This document shows, one piece after another, positions 22,657 through 33,539 of a stretch of 64,000 bases of DNA. Position numbers and translations under genes: made by a program. Every line of letters starts with the position of its first letter. Within the stretch, counting starts at the first letter, position 1. Origin of the DNA: Solicoccozyma terricola (lineage: Eukaryota; Basidiomycota; Tremellomycetes; Filobasidiales; Piskurozymaceae). The DNA lies in contig BCLD01000019.1 of the NCBI GenBank assembly GCA_001600875.1, positions 62,001 to 126,000 of the forward strand, given 5' to 3'. The notes below the pieces were generated by a model. It was given only the letters and a program-made list of their open reading frames with translations. It did no database searches and was not told the DNA's origin.

Positions 22657-25086
22657 GTGAAAATGGCATCAGTGATCGCAGGGTCGGAGCACCCAATCGA
22701 TGGTTATTCCATCTTTACGTTGATTCTCTTCTTCATTATTAGTGAGCATAATTTCTACCGTTTTCCCTTTCCTTCTTCCCTTCCTATTTGTATAACCGAT
22801 TCTTACTCCCTCGTTGGCCATCAGACATCCTTGTCATCTTCCCTATCCAAGTCCCAATACCCCAGATTGTTACTAGGTTTATGATAAAGATAGCTGTCAA
22901 GTTGAGGATTTTGACGCCTTTGGATAGTTCTCTGTCCAAGGGCGGACATGTAGGTATCGGCAAAACTCACGGAGTTGGCGCAAGGCAATCAAGCCAAGGT
23001 CATACGGCGGAAGGAGTGAATGATGCGTTTTCCAAACCACATACGACCCCATCCACCTTAAGCCTTCCTATACTCCCTGTCATAGAAGAACCCCACATGT
23101 CCTTCCCACTCGGACTATCCACTGCTCCAGTGATCGGCGTTCTCCTCCTCCTCGCTACAAAGAGTATTCCAGGGTCTGTGGTGAGAGACGGCATCGTTGG
23201 ATCTCAAGGCGTAAGGCCTTACGATATCATGACGCTATTCTTGTCATTGGTGAGTTCTCTGCAATTTCATTCAGCAGGAAGCTCAAATTACTTAGACAAA
23301 CCACACCCGACTCAAACAGGCGTACATATCCCTCTCATTGGACTGTACAGGCTTGCTCAGGTTCCTTGCATTCTGGGTAGCAAATAAAGGTGGTACCAAT
23401 GGGAGGAAATTGTACCTCTATTTCTTCTTGTTCTTCTTTGGAGGTGGTGTCTTGGTCGGGAATGTGAGACGCTTCACGGGGTATGCGCCATGACAAAGTC
23501 CCGAGCTGAACAAAAATGGCATTGTACCATCCCAAATCTCCCTCAGGATCCCATCATCCTCTCAGGAACCTCTTTCCTAGCATATTTTTCACGCATAGCC
23601 GGCATTTCTTCACCTAGGGCCTGGCTTTTCGCTCAATTCGCAGGATGCAACGTCGCATCTGCCGTATTGGTTTCCTCCAATCCAACCAATCTGGTACTCA
23701 CTGGAGCGTATGGAATAACGTTTCTGGTCTATTCCGCATGGTTGGTTCTACCTGTCCTCGCGACCGCGCTCGTACTATTCCCATGGTTAATATTCGGATG
23801 GTTCAATGATACCGAACTCATACCACCCGAATTGGAATCCCCAGGTGTAGATCCAAAGACTGCGTTGATCGACAAAAATGGAGCGGTGTTTGGTAGCGTG
23901 CTGTTGGGAGTGACGTTGGTATCCCTTGTCGGGCTAAGTGCCGCCGGACTATTGGAGGGCATTCAAGGCGTGTGGACTGTCACAGCGCCGGCGGCTTGCC
24001 TCATGGTGTTCAGAGATCTGGTCTATGATCGGCAGAAGGGTGGATGGGGAAGTAACTTGAGCGGACAAGAGGTCGGCATGCAAATGGAAGGACGACCAGA
24101 GGTCACAGAGCAAGGGAACGGCGACTTGGACGGGCCACTGGGGAAAATCGAGGGTGGTGGTGAGGAGATTCAGCTCCATAATATGGTCGACGAAGGGGAC
24201 CGGGAAGATCAGAAGATCGCAACAGCGGCGCCTACACAATACAATGACATACAAGATCGTCTTACGAGCGGAGTCGAAGGACAGGTGGCCCCAACGTCCT
24301 CGGGATCCGCTACTGGCATCTCTACCCCAGCGAACGGCAATTCCGCAACGCCGACCTCGATTACCAGTCTTGAGCATCATCAGCAGTCTCCACATACCCC
24401 GCGTTCCATCCAATCCGTCATCCGTTCTCTCTCACATCGCATTCCCACCTTCTCTCATGTCTTTGTCCGGCTTCCCCTCCCCTTACTCCCCTTTGCGTTC
24501 TCCATGTTCATTTTGGTCGAGGCGCTACAAAGTACTGGATGGATGCGCGTATTCGCCGGGTGGTGGGGATCATGGGTGGACAAGACGGGGCTTGCAGGAG
24601 CGATTTGGATGATGGGATGTTTGAGCGTTTTGGGTTGTAATGTAAGCGTTATTGGGATCTAGGCAAGACGGGCTGTGACTGAGGCCCCTTTGCTCGTTAT
24701 CAGATCTTCGGGACCAACATAGGCGCAACCATCCTACTCAGTCGAGTCTTGCAGCAATGGGAAGCAACGCAGGGTAATGTTAGTCAGAGAGTGCTTTACG
24801 GCGCAATCTATACGCTTGCTATTGGTAGTAACTATGGGGCGTTCAGCTATACGTGGGTGGATGGCGCTGGCCGACGGTCGTCAAATCACAAGCACTGAAT
24901 TTTCGAGACCCTGGCAGATTTTCCGCTTCTCTCGCAGGCCTGCTGTGGAAAGATATCCTTCTGCAGAAGGGCATCAAAGTTGGTCGTTGGGAGTTTATGA
25001 AGAATAATGCCATCACGGTGATGATTTGCATGGTCATTGGTGGATTGGTTGTGGCGGGTGAAGTAATGGTTATGCTCAAGGATTAG
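22657..25086 (+). CDS. ArsB/NhaD-type anion permease (arsenite/citrate transporter-like)
   Basis: A polytopic membrane protein of the ion-transporter superfamily that includes ArsB and CitM. The start at 22657 (MKMASVIAGSEHPIDGYSIF) leads into a first membrane helix split by an intron (ILFFIIN/ILVIFPIQVPIPQI). Later helices include GLSTAPVIGVLLLLATK, YLYFFLFFFGGGVLVGN, then DPIILSGTSFLAYFSRIAG. The most diagnostic stretch is GCNVASAVLVSSNPTNLVL, the SNPTN motif of this superfamily. More helices follow, a long cytosolic acidic loop of about 170 residues sits in the middle, and the last helices read IFGTNIGATILLSR, LYGAIYTLAIGSNYGAFSYT and NNAITVMICMVIGGLVVAGE. Five introns interrupt it. The substrate is not determined by sequence; arsenite, citrate or another anion are all possible. 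It is divergent from FYV10. Confidence 0.82.
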
Positions 25087-25408
25087 AGGTATGGTAGATC
25101 ATATAAAGTAGTCTCGGGAAGTCCAAGCCCAAGCCCAAGCCCAAGCCGCCCCGTAAGGTTACGGGACATTCTCGACCGACACTGTGCCTCGCCGCCATCA
25201 CCTCCGAAGCTGCTCGCCATCGCCTCCGCCGCCGGATGTGTCACGTGATCAAGAAAGTTTGGGTGGTGAACGATCCAAGGCACCGACGACGTCAAGGTAG
25301 GTATGACCGTAGGGATCCACTTGAAACTTCGATCCGAAGCATGTGCTAGCTACGCCGTCGACATCCTCTTCCTCGCCATCCGACCATGATATGACCCCGT
25401 AGCCGCTC
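25087..25408. other. intergenic region with E-box
   Basis: This is the promoter of the WD40 gene. It has a short (CCCAAG)n repeat at about 25124-25146 and TCACGTGA at 25241-25248. No gene is seen. Confidence 0.5.
25241..25248. promoter_or_regulatory. TCACGTGA E-box palindrome
   Basis: A perfect 8-bp palindrome lies about 160 bp upstream of the ATG of the WD40 protein gene. Confidence 0.35.
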
Positions 25409-28400
25409 TTGAAGAGGCTCGACATGCAGGCCGACCGCAAAATGGCACCTCTTCCGCCTCAGGATGTCATAGCTCGAGGTATAGGTCGAGGTCGGGGCAG
25501 TCGAGGAGGGCCTGGAGCTCGTGGAGCTGATGGAGGTTATAGGGGCCGCGGAAGTGCTACAAAACAAACGGGTGGACAGTTCTCCAGCAAGCGAGACGAG
25601 GACCGGCAAGAGCTAGAATTTGGGAGCTCTACCTTGGAAGCCCCCCAGATTCTTGCGGTGCCAATAGCAGGACCGTCGCGGTATCCAACAGGACCCGAGG
25701 CATCAAGAACGAGCAGGAAGACGCTCAAAGGAGATTTTGGTCGTAGGCCAGTCGATCGAGCAGCGTTATCGCATCCCGTCTGGAAAGGCAAGAGTCGTTC
25801 GGATGGACTCTACTCGCTGGACGACGACCACAGGCAAGGGGCAGCTTCTAGATTCGCTGCTCCAGCACCGCGCGTAGATCGTGTCACACCGCTCGGAGGA
25901 CTGTACGACCGTCGGTCAGACGACCGGTCGAATAACTCCAATCTTCATGAGTCAACCCCCGCTCCTGTATCTGCCCAACTGGCACGGGAGCCTGATCCTG
26001 GCTCCAGGTCTGTTCAAGACACCTACGCCCCGAACTCTAGAAGTCAACTACCACCGCGTCCAACCTCGTTTCCCCCGTTCCCACCTCCCATTCCTTCTCA
26101 ATCTAGGTTTCCTCGTTCATCACTCGACAGATCAACGACGGCTATTCAAAACGATATAGCATCATCATCACGACCACAACAACAGCATTTTACAGACCCG
26201 ACATCGACTTCAACGTATGCCTCACGACCTATGGACCCTACTACTTTGACAAGGTTATCACAGCCAGTACCTCCATCGCCGTCCATCAATTCCAGCCCAA
26301 ATACATCAACACCACCAACTGATCCTCGAGGGTGGAGACCGACTGGTCCTCGAGGGCCAACAGGAATCGTCTGTTCCACTCAATCTCCGACAGTTAGAAC
26401 GATGGCGCATCACCAGGGGCCACCGGACACTGCGGTATCATCAGAAGATATCAAACCACCAATTTCAAAATCATTCGGTCGTTATCCTCCTTTGCCACCT
26501 TCGAGAATTCTGGCTCGATCTTCACCACTTCCGGCCAATCGTTCACCTCTTCCATCAACCTCTCATCCTCCTTTCCAATCAACCGCATACGCCGCGGACC
26601 CGCCTTCTAAGTGTAGTACTACGTCGGATGCGCCCTGGTCCAGACACGTTGAGCCTCCGCGAATAAGTGATCCAGAAGCGAAGATCGATGAGCTGGAGGA
26701 TGGTCCGACGATCAAAGAAGAAAGTCCTAGATACTCGCCCAGCGCGCCGGCAATCAACCAGCCGCGAATACACTCAGTCCCGATGGGTGTTCAGCTGACG
26801 AAGATGATGGCCAAGGCACCTTCATTGGACGCGATTCCGCCCAACACTCCTCAAGCAGGTCCTTCAAACCCTACAAAGAATAGTCAAACTCATGGCACAG
26901 CTATAAATGCTAATGACGAGCATATGGTCGATGAGCTTATGAACGATGTCGACGTCAAGCCAGACATTACTGCGCTACAGAAGCAACTCGATGGCAAAGA
27001 GGATGTTGAAATGAGCCCACCTCCTAAAGCTGACGACCCGTGGAGACGGTCGGGGGCAGCATTGTACAGGTGAGTGCCTTGACATGCGACTTTGTGACAC
27101 GCTGACGCCTTCCGCGCTTTCAGATGGCCCGACATGCCCGATGGCTGTCTCAAAGGGCGACCATATGTCAAGAGTAACCGGCAACATTTCTTAATTGAGG
27201 CGAAGGTCCTTCTTCGCAATCAGAACCGCATTCCTGTCAGCGCCAAGTGGCGGGACGATGGGTTAGCTATCGACTGGAACCTCGATCGAACTCAGGGTGT
27301 CTACTTTGCTCCTTGGCCGCCGACCGTTACCTCTGCGTCTGACAAGATGGCGATGGAGGTGGAGGTAGCTGCACGAGTGCGCTCGGCAGACCCTCAGAAT
27401 GACAGAAAGATACTGGCGACTACACGCTCAGAGACGGGCGTAAAAGTCACCTGGGCTCGTGTGAGAGACGGCAATGACAATGCAGCGAGGAATGACGAAG
27501 CGGTGGAGTCAACGCCCGCGCTGGTCAATGCTTCGACAATGCATTCGCGTGTGAATATTCCCCAACCTGTCTCAACGATGCGTCGAATAAATGTTGCGGC
27601 AGCAATGGGAGCTCCGCATGAAGTTTCGCCAGCAGCTGTTCCTACTCCTGCTGCGAACTCTACCGCTACATCAAGCCGATCCTGGCCCCTTCCTCCATCA
27701 CCCGTTCGAATGACACCTGTATGTTTCGTTGGCTTCACATCAAGGAGTCTGTCTGGCTTGCTGATGAATGATCATTTTCTCCAGCATCAACAACCCTCGT
27801 CGGTGCCGGCAGAATCCTCTGCTGTTACCGCAGAACTTGACCCATCCATATCGCCGCCACGCTCGTTGATGGACAAAGGGAAAGGGAAACAAGTTATCAT
27901 GGACCTGGAAGAGTCTAGGGACGTAGAGCAGCCTGATATGGCGGAGGCGGAGACTCATTCGCGACTCCTCAGCCCTATCTCCGTCCATGCAGATTCTTCT
28001 GATCACGAAGTTAACGATGAAGATGACGACATGCCTCTAGCGAGACCGTCTCGCCGTCGGCCTGCGGTCGAGTCGAGTAGTGAAAGCGATACCGACTCCG
28101 ACCGAGTACTCAGCAAACGGGACCTATCGCGCGGCTATTCAAGCAACAGATCTTTACCGGACACACGCAGCGACCGGTCTACTGGTGATATTCAGGTGAA
28201 CGCAACTAGTAGTTCAACCTCATCAAAACGTCGACGCGACGAGTCTAAAACAACTGGCCTTAGCAAGAAGCGGGCTAGGGTAGCTTCACCTTTGCTTGGT
28301 GCGGCTGCACCTGAACCCAACGACGACATGGCGGTTCTCAGATCGAAAATCACATCGGTCTACCAAGACATTGCTGCGCTGCGTCACGTTCATGTGACCT

Positions 28401-29635
28401 CGACTGGCGACGCAGCCGAGCAGATGATGAGACATATTACCGACTTGGAGAAACAAGCCTTGACCATGTCCAAGGAGCTACTCGCGTTGACGGCTCGCCC
28501 AGAGCCCTCGCCTGCCCCTGCCCCTGCACCCAAAGCCACAAAGCCGCCACAGAACCAACGGCGACGTTTGTCATTCTGTGCGACTCCAGTGCATGCAATA
28601 TCGGGACGATATCCTGCCGAGTCTCTCCGCTTCGTCTGTCCTACTCCCGACAATCATCGAGTGGTCGCGTTCTCTTCCAAGGCCACGGTGACCTCCTTTA
28701 CCTTTGACGAAGAATCCGCGCAGCTGAAGTCACCCATAAGGATTGATCACCGACTTGGAGGTGGGCTCGTCTCTGACGGTGTCTGCGTCAGCCCTGATTC
28801 ACTAGTTATGACAGTCAAAGCCGATTCGTTGGCTGGCGAGGTCGTGAATGGGGGGCAAATCCTGGTCACCCAATTTGGCAGCAATAGAGGCACTTGGCTG
28901 CTTGAAGGTTCACCGCACTCTGGTGACATCGGCGCTGTGGCCGCGTGCAGCTATCGTAGTGATGGCACCGGCTTCCGGTTCTTCTCCGGTGGCAATGACC
29001 ACTCGGTGCGACTATGGACGGTGGGACAGTCGACGGACGCCAGGCCTCCTTGTGTGAAAAAGACGGCTCTGCTGCACAACAGCCACAAAGCGGCGATCCA
29101 CACGATGGCATACAACTCTTCCTCTCGGATACTGTGGTCCGGTGGCCAACAAGTCATGTGGGCTTATGATGCGAACGACAGCGTTCAGCGCCCGACCACC
29201 ACCATCAAGGTGGAAGCCATCCTTACACACATCCACATAGACCCACATAACCCGACGTACGTCCTCGCAGAGTGCAGGCAAGAACACAAGCAGAACCACC
29301 TCTTTGATACCCGGGACTCCCAAGCGATTAAATTGGGACGACCTCAGCTTTCTTTCGGACATGATCATCGGCTGACGTGGTCGTCGTCCTCCAACCTGAC
29401 TAGGAGTCCACCTTCGCGGTACTGCCGTGGAGGGTTTAACGATATGCTTTTCGGGTCTGGCGATCAACGTGGAACCGTGCGAATTTGGGATATGCGGTAT
29501 ACGGCGGATCCATGTCATACGATCCCTCACGCCTTGCCGAAGGAAGTGATGCAGGTCACTTTGCGCGATGATGGGATCATTGTATCAGGGAAGAAGAATG
29601 TCCGTTGGTATAGTCGCAAGGCGACGAGTGGATGA
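25409..29635 (+). CDS. long disordered protein with RGG-like N-terminus and C-terminal WD40 domain
   Basis: The exons are 25409-27069 and 27124 to the stop at 29633-29635. A probable 66-nt stop-free intron at 27719-27784 (GTATGT...CTCCAG) lies inside the second. The protein is about 1,360 residues. It starts with an Arg/Gly-rich segment (ARGIGRGRGSRGGPGARG), compatible with RNA binding. Then come about 900 residues rich in Pro/Ser/Thr with acidic clusters and a nuclear-localisation-like KRRRDESK. One ordered block sits early in exon 2 (KGRPYVKSNRQHFLIEAKVL). From about residue 1,060 a WD40 propeller follows, with recognisable blades GNDHSVRLWTV, HKAAIHTMAYNSSSRILWSG and FGSGDQRGTVRIWDMRYT, and it ends KKNVRWYSRKATSG. 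I cannot assign it to a named family. A nuclear or RNA-linked scaffold is inference. Confidence 0.72.
27719..27784 (+). other. probable stop-free 66-nt intron
   Basis: A GTATGT donor, a CTGAT branch-like word and a CTCCAG acceptor flank an open 22-codon stretch in the disordered region. Its hydrophobic composition differs from the surrounding Ser/Pro-rich sequence. Confidence 0.5.
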
Positions 29636-30854
29636 TGGGGGGGGGGAGGGGGGGGGGCAGCCGAGGTGGAACGGCGCGTTTGATGAAGGTGGATAGATGC
29701 GCGGATTACGACGCTGACAACGAGATAATGATGTATTTGCATCGATATGAAGAAGAATGAAAAAGGAATTCAATCATGCTAATGGGCCCAGTAATGAGGG
29801 GTGGAGATACAATAAGAGAAAATCGAGTCACATGCTATGCGGGAAGTATTCCTTGTACGTCAACGCAGAAGAAGAAGAAGGGGGGGGGGGGGGGGGGTTG
29901 CAGAACACCAATTATGAAGGTCCAAAGTTGATACGATCCTTTGTTAAATTTTGTCTCGCGAGTCGATTACGACTGTCGTTTTTGTTTTGTTTGGGGGCTA
30001 AAGGGGAAACGACCCACTCCATCCACTTGTACCGCGCGGGCGATCAATGCTGAATCCGCTGTTTATGTTGCCATTCACCAAGGAGAGGGAAACGACCATT
30101 TTCGCGATGAACTGTGGAATCCCTCAGCGAGAGTAGTGCCCCCCCCGAAAGAACGTATCAGCAAAATTTCAATCATATACTCTAGTCACTCGTCATCATT
30201 CCCCGGTCCTACAGCAAACCCTCATACGATCCTTCTATTCCCACCTCGAATTCTCGTACCCCAGCCAGATGAGTGCAACGCAACGCCACCCCCCACCGCC
30301 ATCTTTCCCCCGTTTTTTTTTTCTTTTTTTGGGTGATTCTTCCATTTCAAACTCACATCCTTGAACGCAATACGATACACCCAACACACATGAATTAGGA
30401 CATGGAGTTCCATCTTCGAGGACCTGAGGTGGTGGGTGGGTAGGTGGGTGGCGGTGATGGTTGTTTGCGCAGGTGTATGTCGTTGGATTATCAGGGAAGG
30501 ATTAAGGGTAAGATGTGTCGTGGGGAATGTCAAAGTAGAAGCAAAGCATGAAGAATAAGTCTCTCAACTCCCACCATCACTCCCAAATCCCACAACCGAA
30601 AACTACCCCTCACTCACCGCTTTACAAGAATGCTACGGAAACATCCATCCATCCATCCATCAGCGAACATGGGTTGGGTGGGTTACAACGTCCCGAAAAG
30701 AACCACCCAACGGCCCAAGACTCGATCGAGCTCGCGACTCACCAACACACAGAACAACGACCCGGGGTACTGACGATTCCTACATGCACCGACCGGGCGA
30801 ATGTTGCACTGTGGTAGTCGAACGGAAAGGGGGGGGGGGGGGGGGGGGGGGGGG
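29636..30854. other. gene-poor intergenic region ending in a G-run at the gap
   Basis: No supported gene is seen in about 1.2 kb. It contains G tracts at about 29638-29657 and 29881-29897 (17 G), T/C-rich stretches near 30310-30330, a (CCAT)n run near 30641-30660, and a terminal run of 26 G (30829-30854) abutting the N gap. Confidence 0.6.
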
Positions 30855-31764
30855 NNNNNNNNNNNNNNNNNNNNNNNNNNNNNNNNNNNNNNNNNNNNNN
30901 NNNNNNNNNNNNNNNNNNNNNNNNNNNNNNNNNNNNNNNNNNNNNNNNNNNNNNNNNNNNNNNNNNNNNNNNNNNNNNNNNNNNNNNNNNNNNNNNNNNN
31001 NNNNNNNNNNNNNNNNNNNNNNNNNNNNNNNNNNNNNNNNNNNNNNNNNNNNNNNNNNNNNNNNNNNNNNNNNNNNNNNNNNNNNNNNNNNNNNNNNNNN
31101 NNNNNNNNNNNNNNNNNNNNNNNNNNNNNNNNNNNNNNNNNNNNNNNNNNNNNNNNNNNNNNNNNNNNNNNNNNNNNNNNNNNNNNNNNNNNNNNNNNNN
31201 NNNNNNNNNNNNNNNNNNNNNNNNNNNNNNNNNNNNNNNNNNNNNNNNNNNNNNNNNNNNNNNNNNNNNNNNNNNNNNNNNNNNNNNNNNNNNNNNNNNN
31301 NNNNNNNNNNNNNNNNNNNNNNNNNNNNNNNNNNNNNNNNNNNNNNNNNNNNNNNNNNNNNNNNNNNNNNNNNNNNNNNNNNNNNNNNNNNNNNNNNNNN
31401 NNNNNNNNNNNNNNNNNNNNNNNNNNNNNNNNNNNNNNNNNNNNNNNNNNNNNNNNNNNNNNNNNNNNNNNNNNNNNNNNNNNNNNNNNNNNNNNNNNNN
31501 NNNNNNNNNNNNNNNNNNNNNNNNNNNNNNNNNNNNNNNNNNNNNNNNNNNNNNNNNNNNNNNNNNNNNNNNNNNNNNNNNNNNNNNNNNNNNNNNNNNN
31601 NNNNNNNNNNNNNNNNNNNNNNNNNNNNNNNNNNNNNNNNNNNNNNNNNNNNNNNNNNNNNNNNNNNNNNNNNNNNNNNNNNNNNNNNNNNNNNNNNNNN
31701 NNNNNNNNNNNNNNNNNNNNNNNNNNNNNNNNNNNNNNNNNNNNNNNNNNNNNNNNNNNNNNNN
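30855..31764. other. assembly gap (910 N)
   Basis: Unknown sequence. The left flank ends in 26 G and the right flank begins with 13 C. Confidence 0.99.
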
Positions 31765-31911
31765 CCCCCCCCCCCCCTCTTTCTTTTTAACAACACAACA
31801 TCTGCTTCACATCTGCTTCACATTCTCACTTCCGAGCCAACACATTCCTGCACATCTCACTCAAGCCAACCCATTCCTACACATTTTCACTCATCTACTT
31901 CACCGTTCAAT

Positions 31912-32367
31912 ATGGACAGCGCATCAACATCACTAGTTGATCGATCCCGACAAACACAAACACAAACAGGAGCTTCGAATGATGGACCCTCAACTGACAT
32001 GACCATCAAGCAGGAAGAAAGTGCCGAGGCGTCTTTTTCAGATATTACAACATGTGAAATCCCAACTGACATGATCATCAAGCAGGAAGAAAGTGCCGAC
32101 GAGTCAATACAAGATATTCCGAAACATGTATCCAACACTGACACTGCAAACGAGGCAGGCAAGGTTCTGATTGCAGGAAAGAAATGTAAAGATTGTGGTG
32201 AGACGATTCCAAATAGTAGAAATCAAGACTATGATGAGGACGATCCCGAGTCAGATATAAACATTTTGCAAGAAGAACATATGAAGAATACATGGGACAG
32301 ATGTGATGACTGTAGGACAAACCTCCAAGACATGCACTCTATGGCACGAGATCTATTTGGAAGATGA
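31912..32367 (+). CDS. small acidic orphan protein with Cys pairs and tandem IKQEES repeat
   Basis: A single open frame of 151 residues; no known family is recognised. The N-terminal half is acidic and disordered and contains a 24-residue tandem duplication (TDMTIKQEESAEAS and TDMIIKQEESADES). Its DNA copies at 31993-32027 and 32065-32099 are nearly identical. IKQE fits the SUMO acceptor consensus psi-K-x-E followed by acidic residues. The C-terminal half has a Cys pair in KKCKDCGETIP and another in WDRCDDCRTN, suggesting a single zinc knuckle. The 120 bp before the ATG resemble the leader of the minus-strand gene starting at 60638. The promoter is probably lost in the gap. Translation is supported by the open frame, repeat periodicity in codons and the shared leader. 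Confidence 0.5.
   Translation: MDSASTSLVDRSRQTQTQTGASNDGPSTDMTIKQEESAEASFSDITTCEIPTDMIIKQEESADESIQDIPKHVSNTDTANEAGKVLIAGKKCKDCGETIPNSRNQDYDEDDPESDINILQEEHMKNTWDRCDDCRTNLQDMHSMARDLFGR
31993..32099 (+). repeat. 72-bp internal tandem duplication in the acidic orphan gene
   Basis: Two 35-bp blocks beginning ACTGACATGA are spaced 72 bp apart (24 codons) and differ at about one position. This indicates a recent duplication. Confidence 0.8.
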
Positions 32368-32433
32368 GGTAGGTGGATTGCGGAAAATAGCGACAGGTTT
32401 GACTGATTTTTTGAATAAATGAGGAATGTAACT

Positions 32434-32499
32434 GTTACGATCCTGTCAATACAGTACCGCAACATTGTTACGATCCTGCCAATGCAGTACCGCAACATA
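32434..32499. repeat. 33-bp direct repeat, two copies
   Basis: Adjacent units begin GTTACGATCCTG, at 32434 and 32467, and differ at about three positions. They lie just downstream of the acidic orphan gene and could affect its 3' end. Confidence 0.85.
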
Positions 32500-32514
32500 G
32501 GCTTGCAATAGAAC

Positions 32515-32680
32515 AATTCCTATGACTCAACTCAACACCCAAACACCCCGCACAATTTCTATGACTCAACACCCAAACACACCGACCACACCGAACACAC
32601 CAATCACCCCTCACAACTTCCATGACTCAATACTCACTCAAACACCCCGATCAACTTCTATACCTCAACACCCTTCCCAA
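32515..32680. repeat. degenerate tandem repeat of CTATGACTCAACACCC-like units
   Basis: About four imperfect units of 35-55 bp each contain a TTCTATGACTCAA-like start and an A/C-rich tail (AACACCCCG). The coding potential of this stretch is only low-complexity. Confidence 0.6.
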
Positions 32681-32686
32681 AACACA

Positions 32687-32694
32687 TATATAAA
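32687..32694 (+). promoter_or_regulatory. TATA box (TATATAAA)
   Basis: A strong TATA element is followed by a pyrimidine-rich leader, about 160 bp upstream of the small frame at 32848. Confidence 0.4.
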
Positions 32695-32847
32695 GCAGAA
32701 GAAACTACCTTGCCTCATTGTATGCCACTTGCCATCTCTTTCTTCGTCCACCGATTTCTCGTATCCGTTCACGTCTTTTCACAACCTCTCTTTCTCCGAT
32801 TCGTTCGCTTAAACATTCGCGTAGGATCCACCCCCAACACAAACCAA

Positions 32848-33069
32848 ATGGACACCGATGGACACCACATGGACACATACAACATCTCAACACTGATTGG
32901 TTCTCCTCACTGTCGGCGCATCTCTCTGGACATGCCTATGCTCCTCTTTTTCATCTTTTCCCTCTTTTTCTCTTTCTTGCTATCTTGCTATGCATCATAT
33001 GTTATTGTATATATGCGGGCAAACTGCCCTTTGGTAGATGGCTCTTCCCTCTTTCCTCACCTTGTATGA
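32848..33069 (+). CDS. possible small membrane protein
   Basis: A 73-residue frame has a favourable ATG context (ACCAAATGG) downstream of a TATA box. It starts MDTDGHHMDTYN and contains one strongly hydrophobic segment (MLLFFIFSLFFSFLLSCYAS), followed by a short luminal or cytosolic tail. No homologue is recognised. It sits between two orphan genes in a repeat-rich stretch. It may be spurious, since pyrimidine-rich DNA easily encodes Phe/Leu/Ser. Confidence 0.22.
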   Translation: MDTDGHHMDTYNISTLIGSPHCRRISLDMPMLLFFIFSLFFSFLLSCYASYVIVYMRANCPLVDGSSLFPHLV

Positions 33070-33251
33070 GACAGTTTTGCGGAGTATACATTTTCTGTGC
33101 ATCACCACTTCATCAATCAGCCGAGTATCTAGGATTAGCTACCCTCTTTGGACGATACGACCTTTCTCATGCATTCTCCTCACCGTTCTGCGGATTCTCG
33201 TCCTCGTCCTCCTCGTCATCACCATCCCCCCGCTCGGATCCTGTCCGTGCT

Positions 33252-33289
33252 CGGTGGCGACACCCCCCCCCCCCCAATTCTCGCCACCG
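33252..33289. repeat. 9-bp inverted repeat with C-rich loop
   Basis: CGGTGGCGA at 33252-33260 pairs with TCGCCACCG at 33281-33289, around a 20-nt loop made mostly of C. It lies about 250 bp upstream of the next orphan gene. Confidence 0.7.
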
Positions 33290-33423
33290 GAGGGGACGAC
33301 TCAAGTTTCAGATGGGAAGCACGTGATTGTCAGGGTTTGGTCGTGATTACGTCATCGCCTGCTTTCGCCACCTTCCTTTGATTTCCCCCCCGTAGCAAGT
33401 TCAGACACCGCCACCTGCGACCT

Positions 33424-33432
33424 ATATAAGAC
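33424..33432 (+). promoter_or_regulatory. TATA box (CTATATAAG)
   Basis: About 115 bp upstream of the ATG at 33540, followed by a G13 run and an A/T-rich leader. This placement supports transcription of the next gene. Confidence 0.55.
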
Positions 33433-33539
33433 ATGGGAGCCCCCGGGGGGGGGGGGGCTGCTCATCTGCAATTAAAAAGGCCACCCTTCCCTTAACACAT
33501 TTCAACTTGACATTTAATTTATCTATTCACCCCTGTGCC

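Noticed and set aside
30780..32367. Long frames running through the N gap
   Set aside because: They are artefacts of translating N and G/C runs. Only the part from 31912 is credible.
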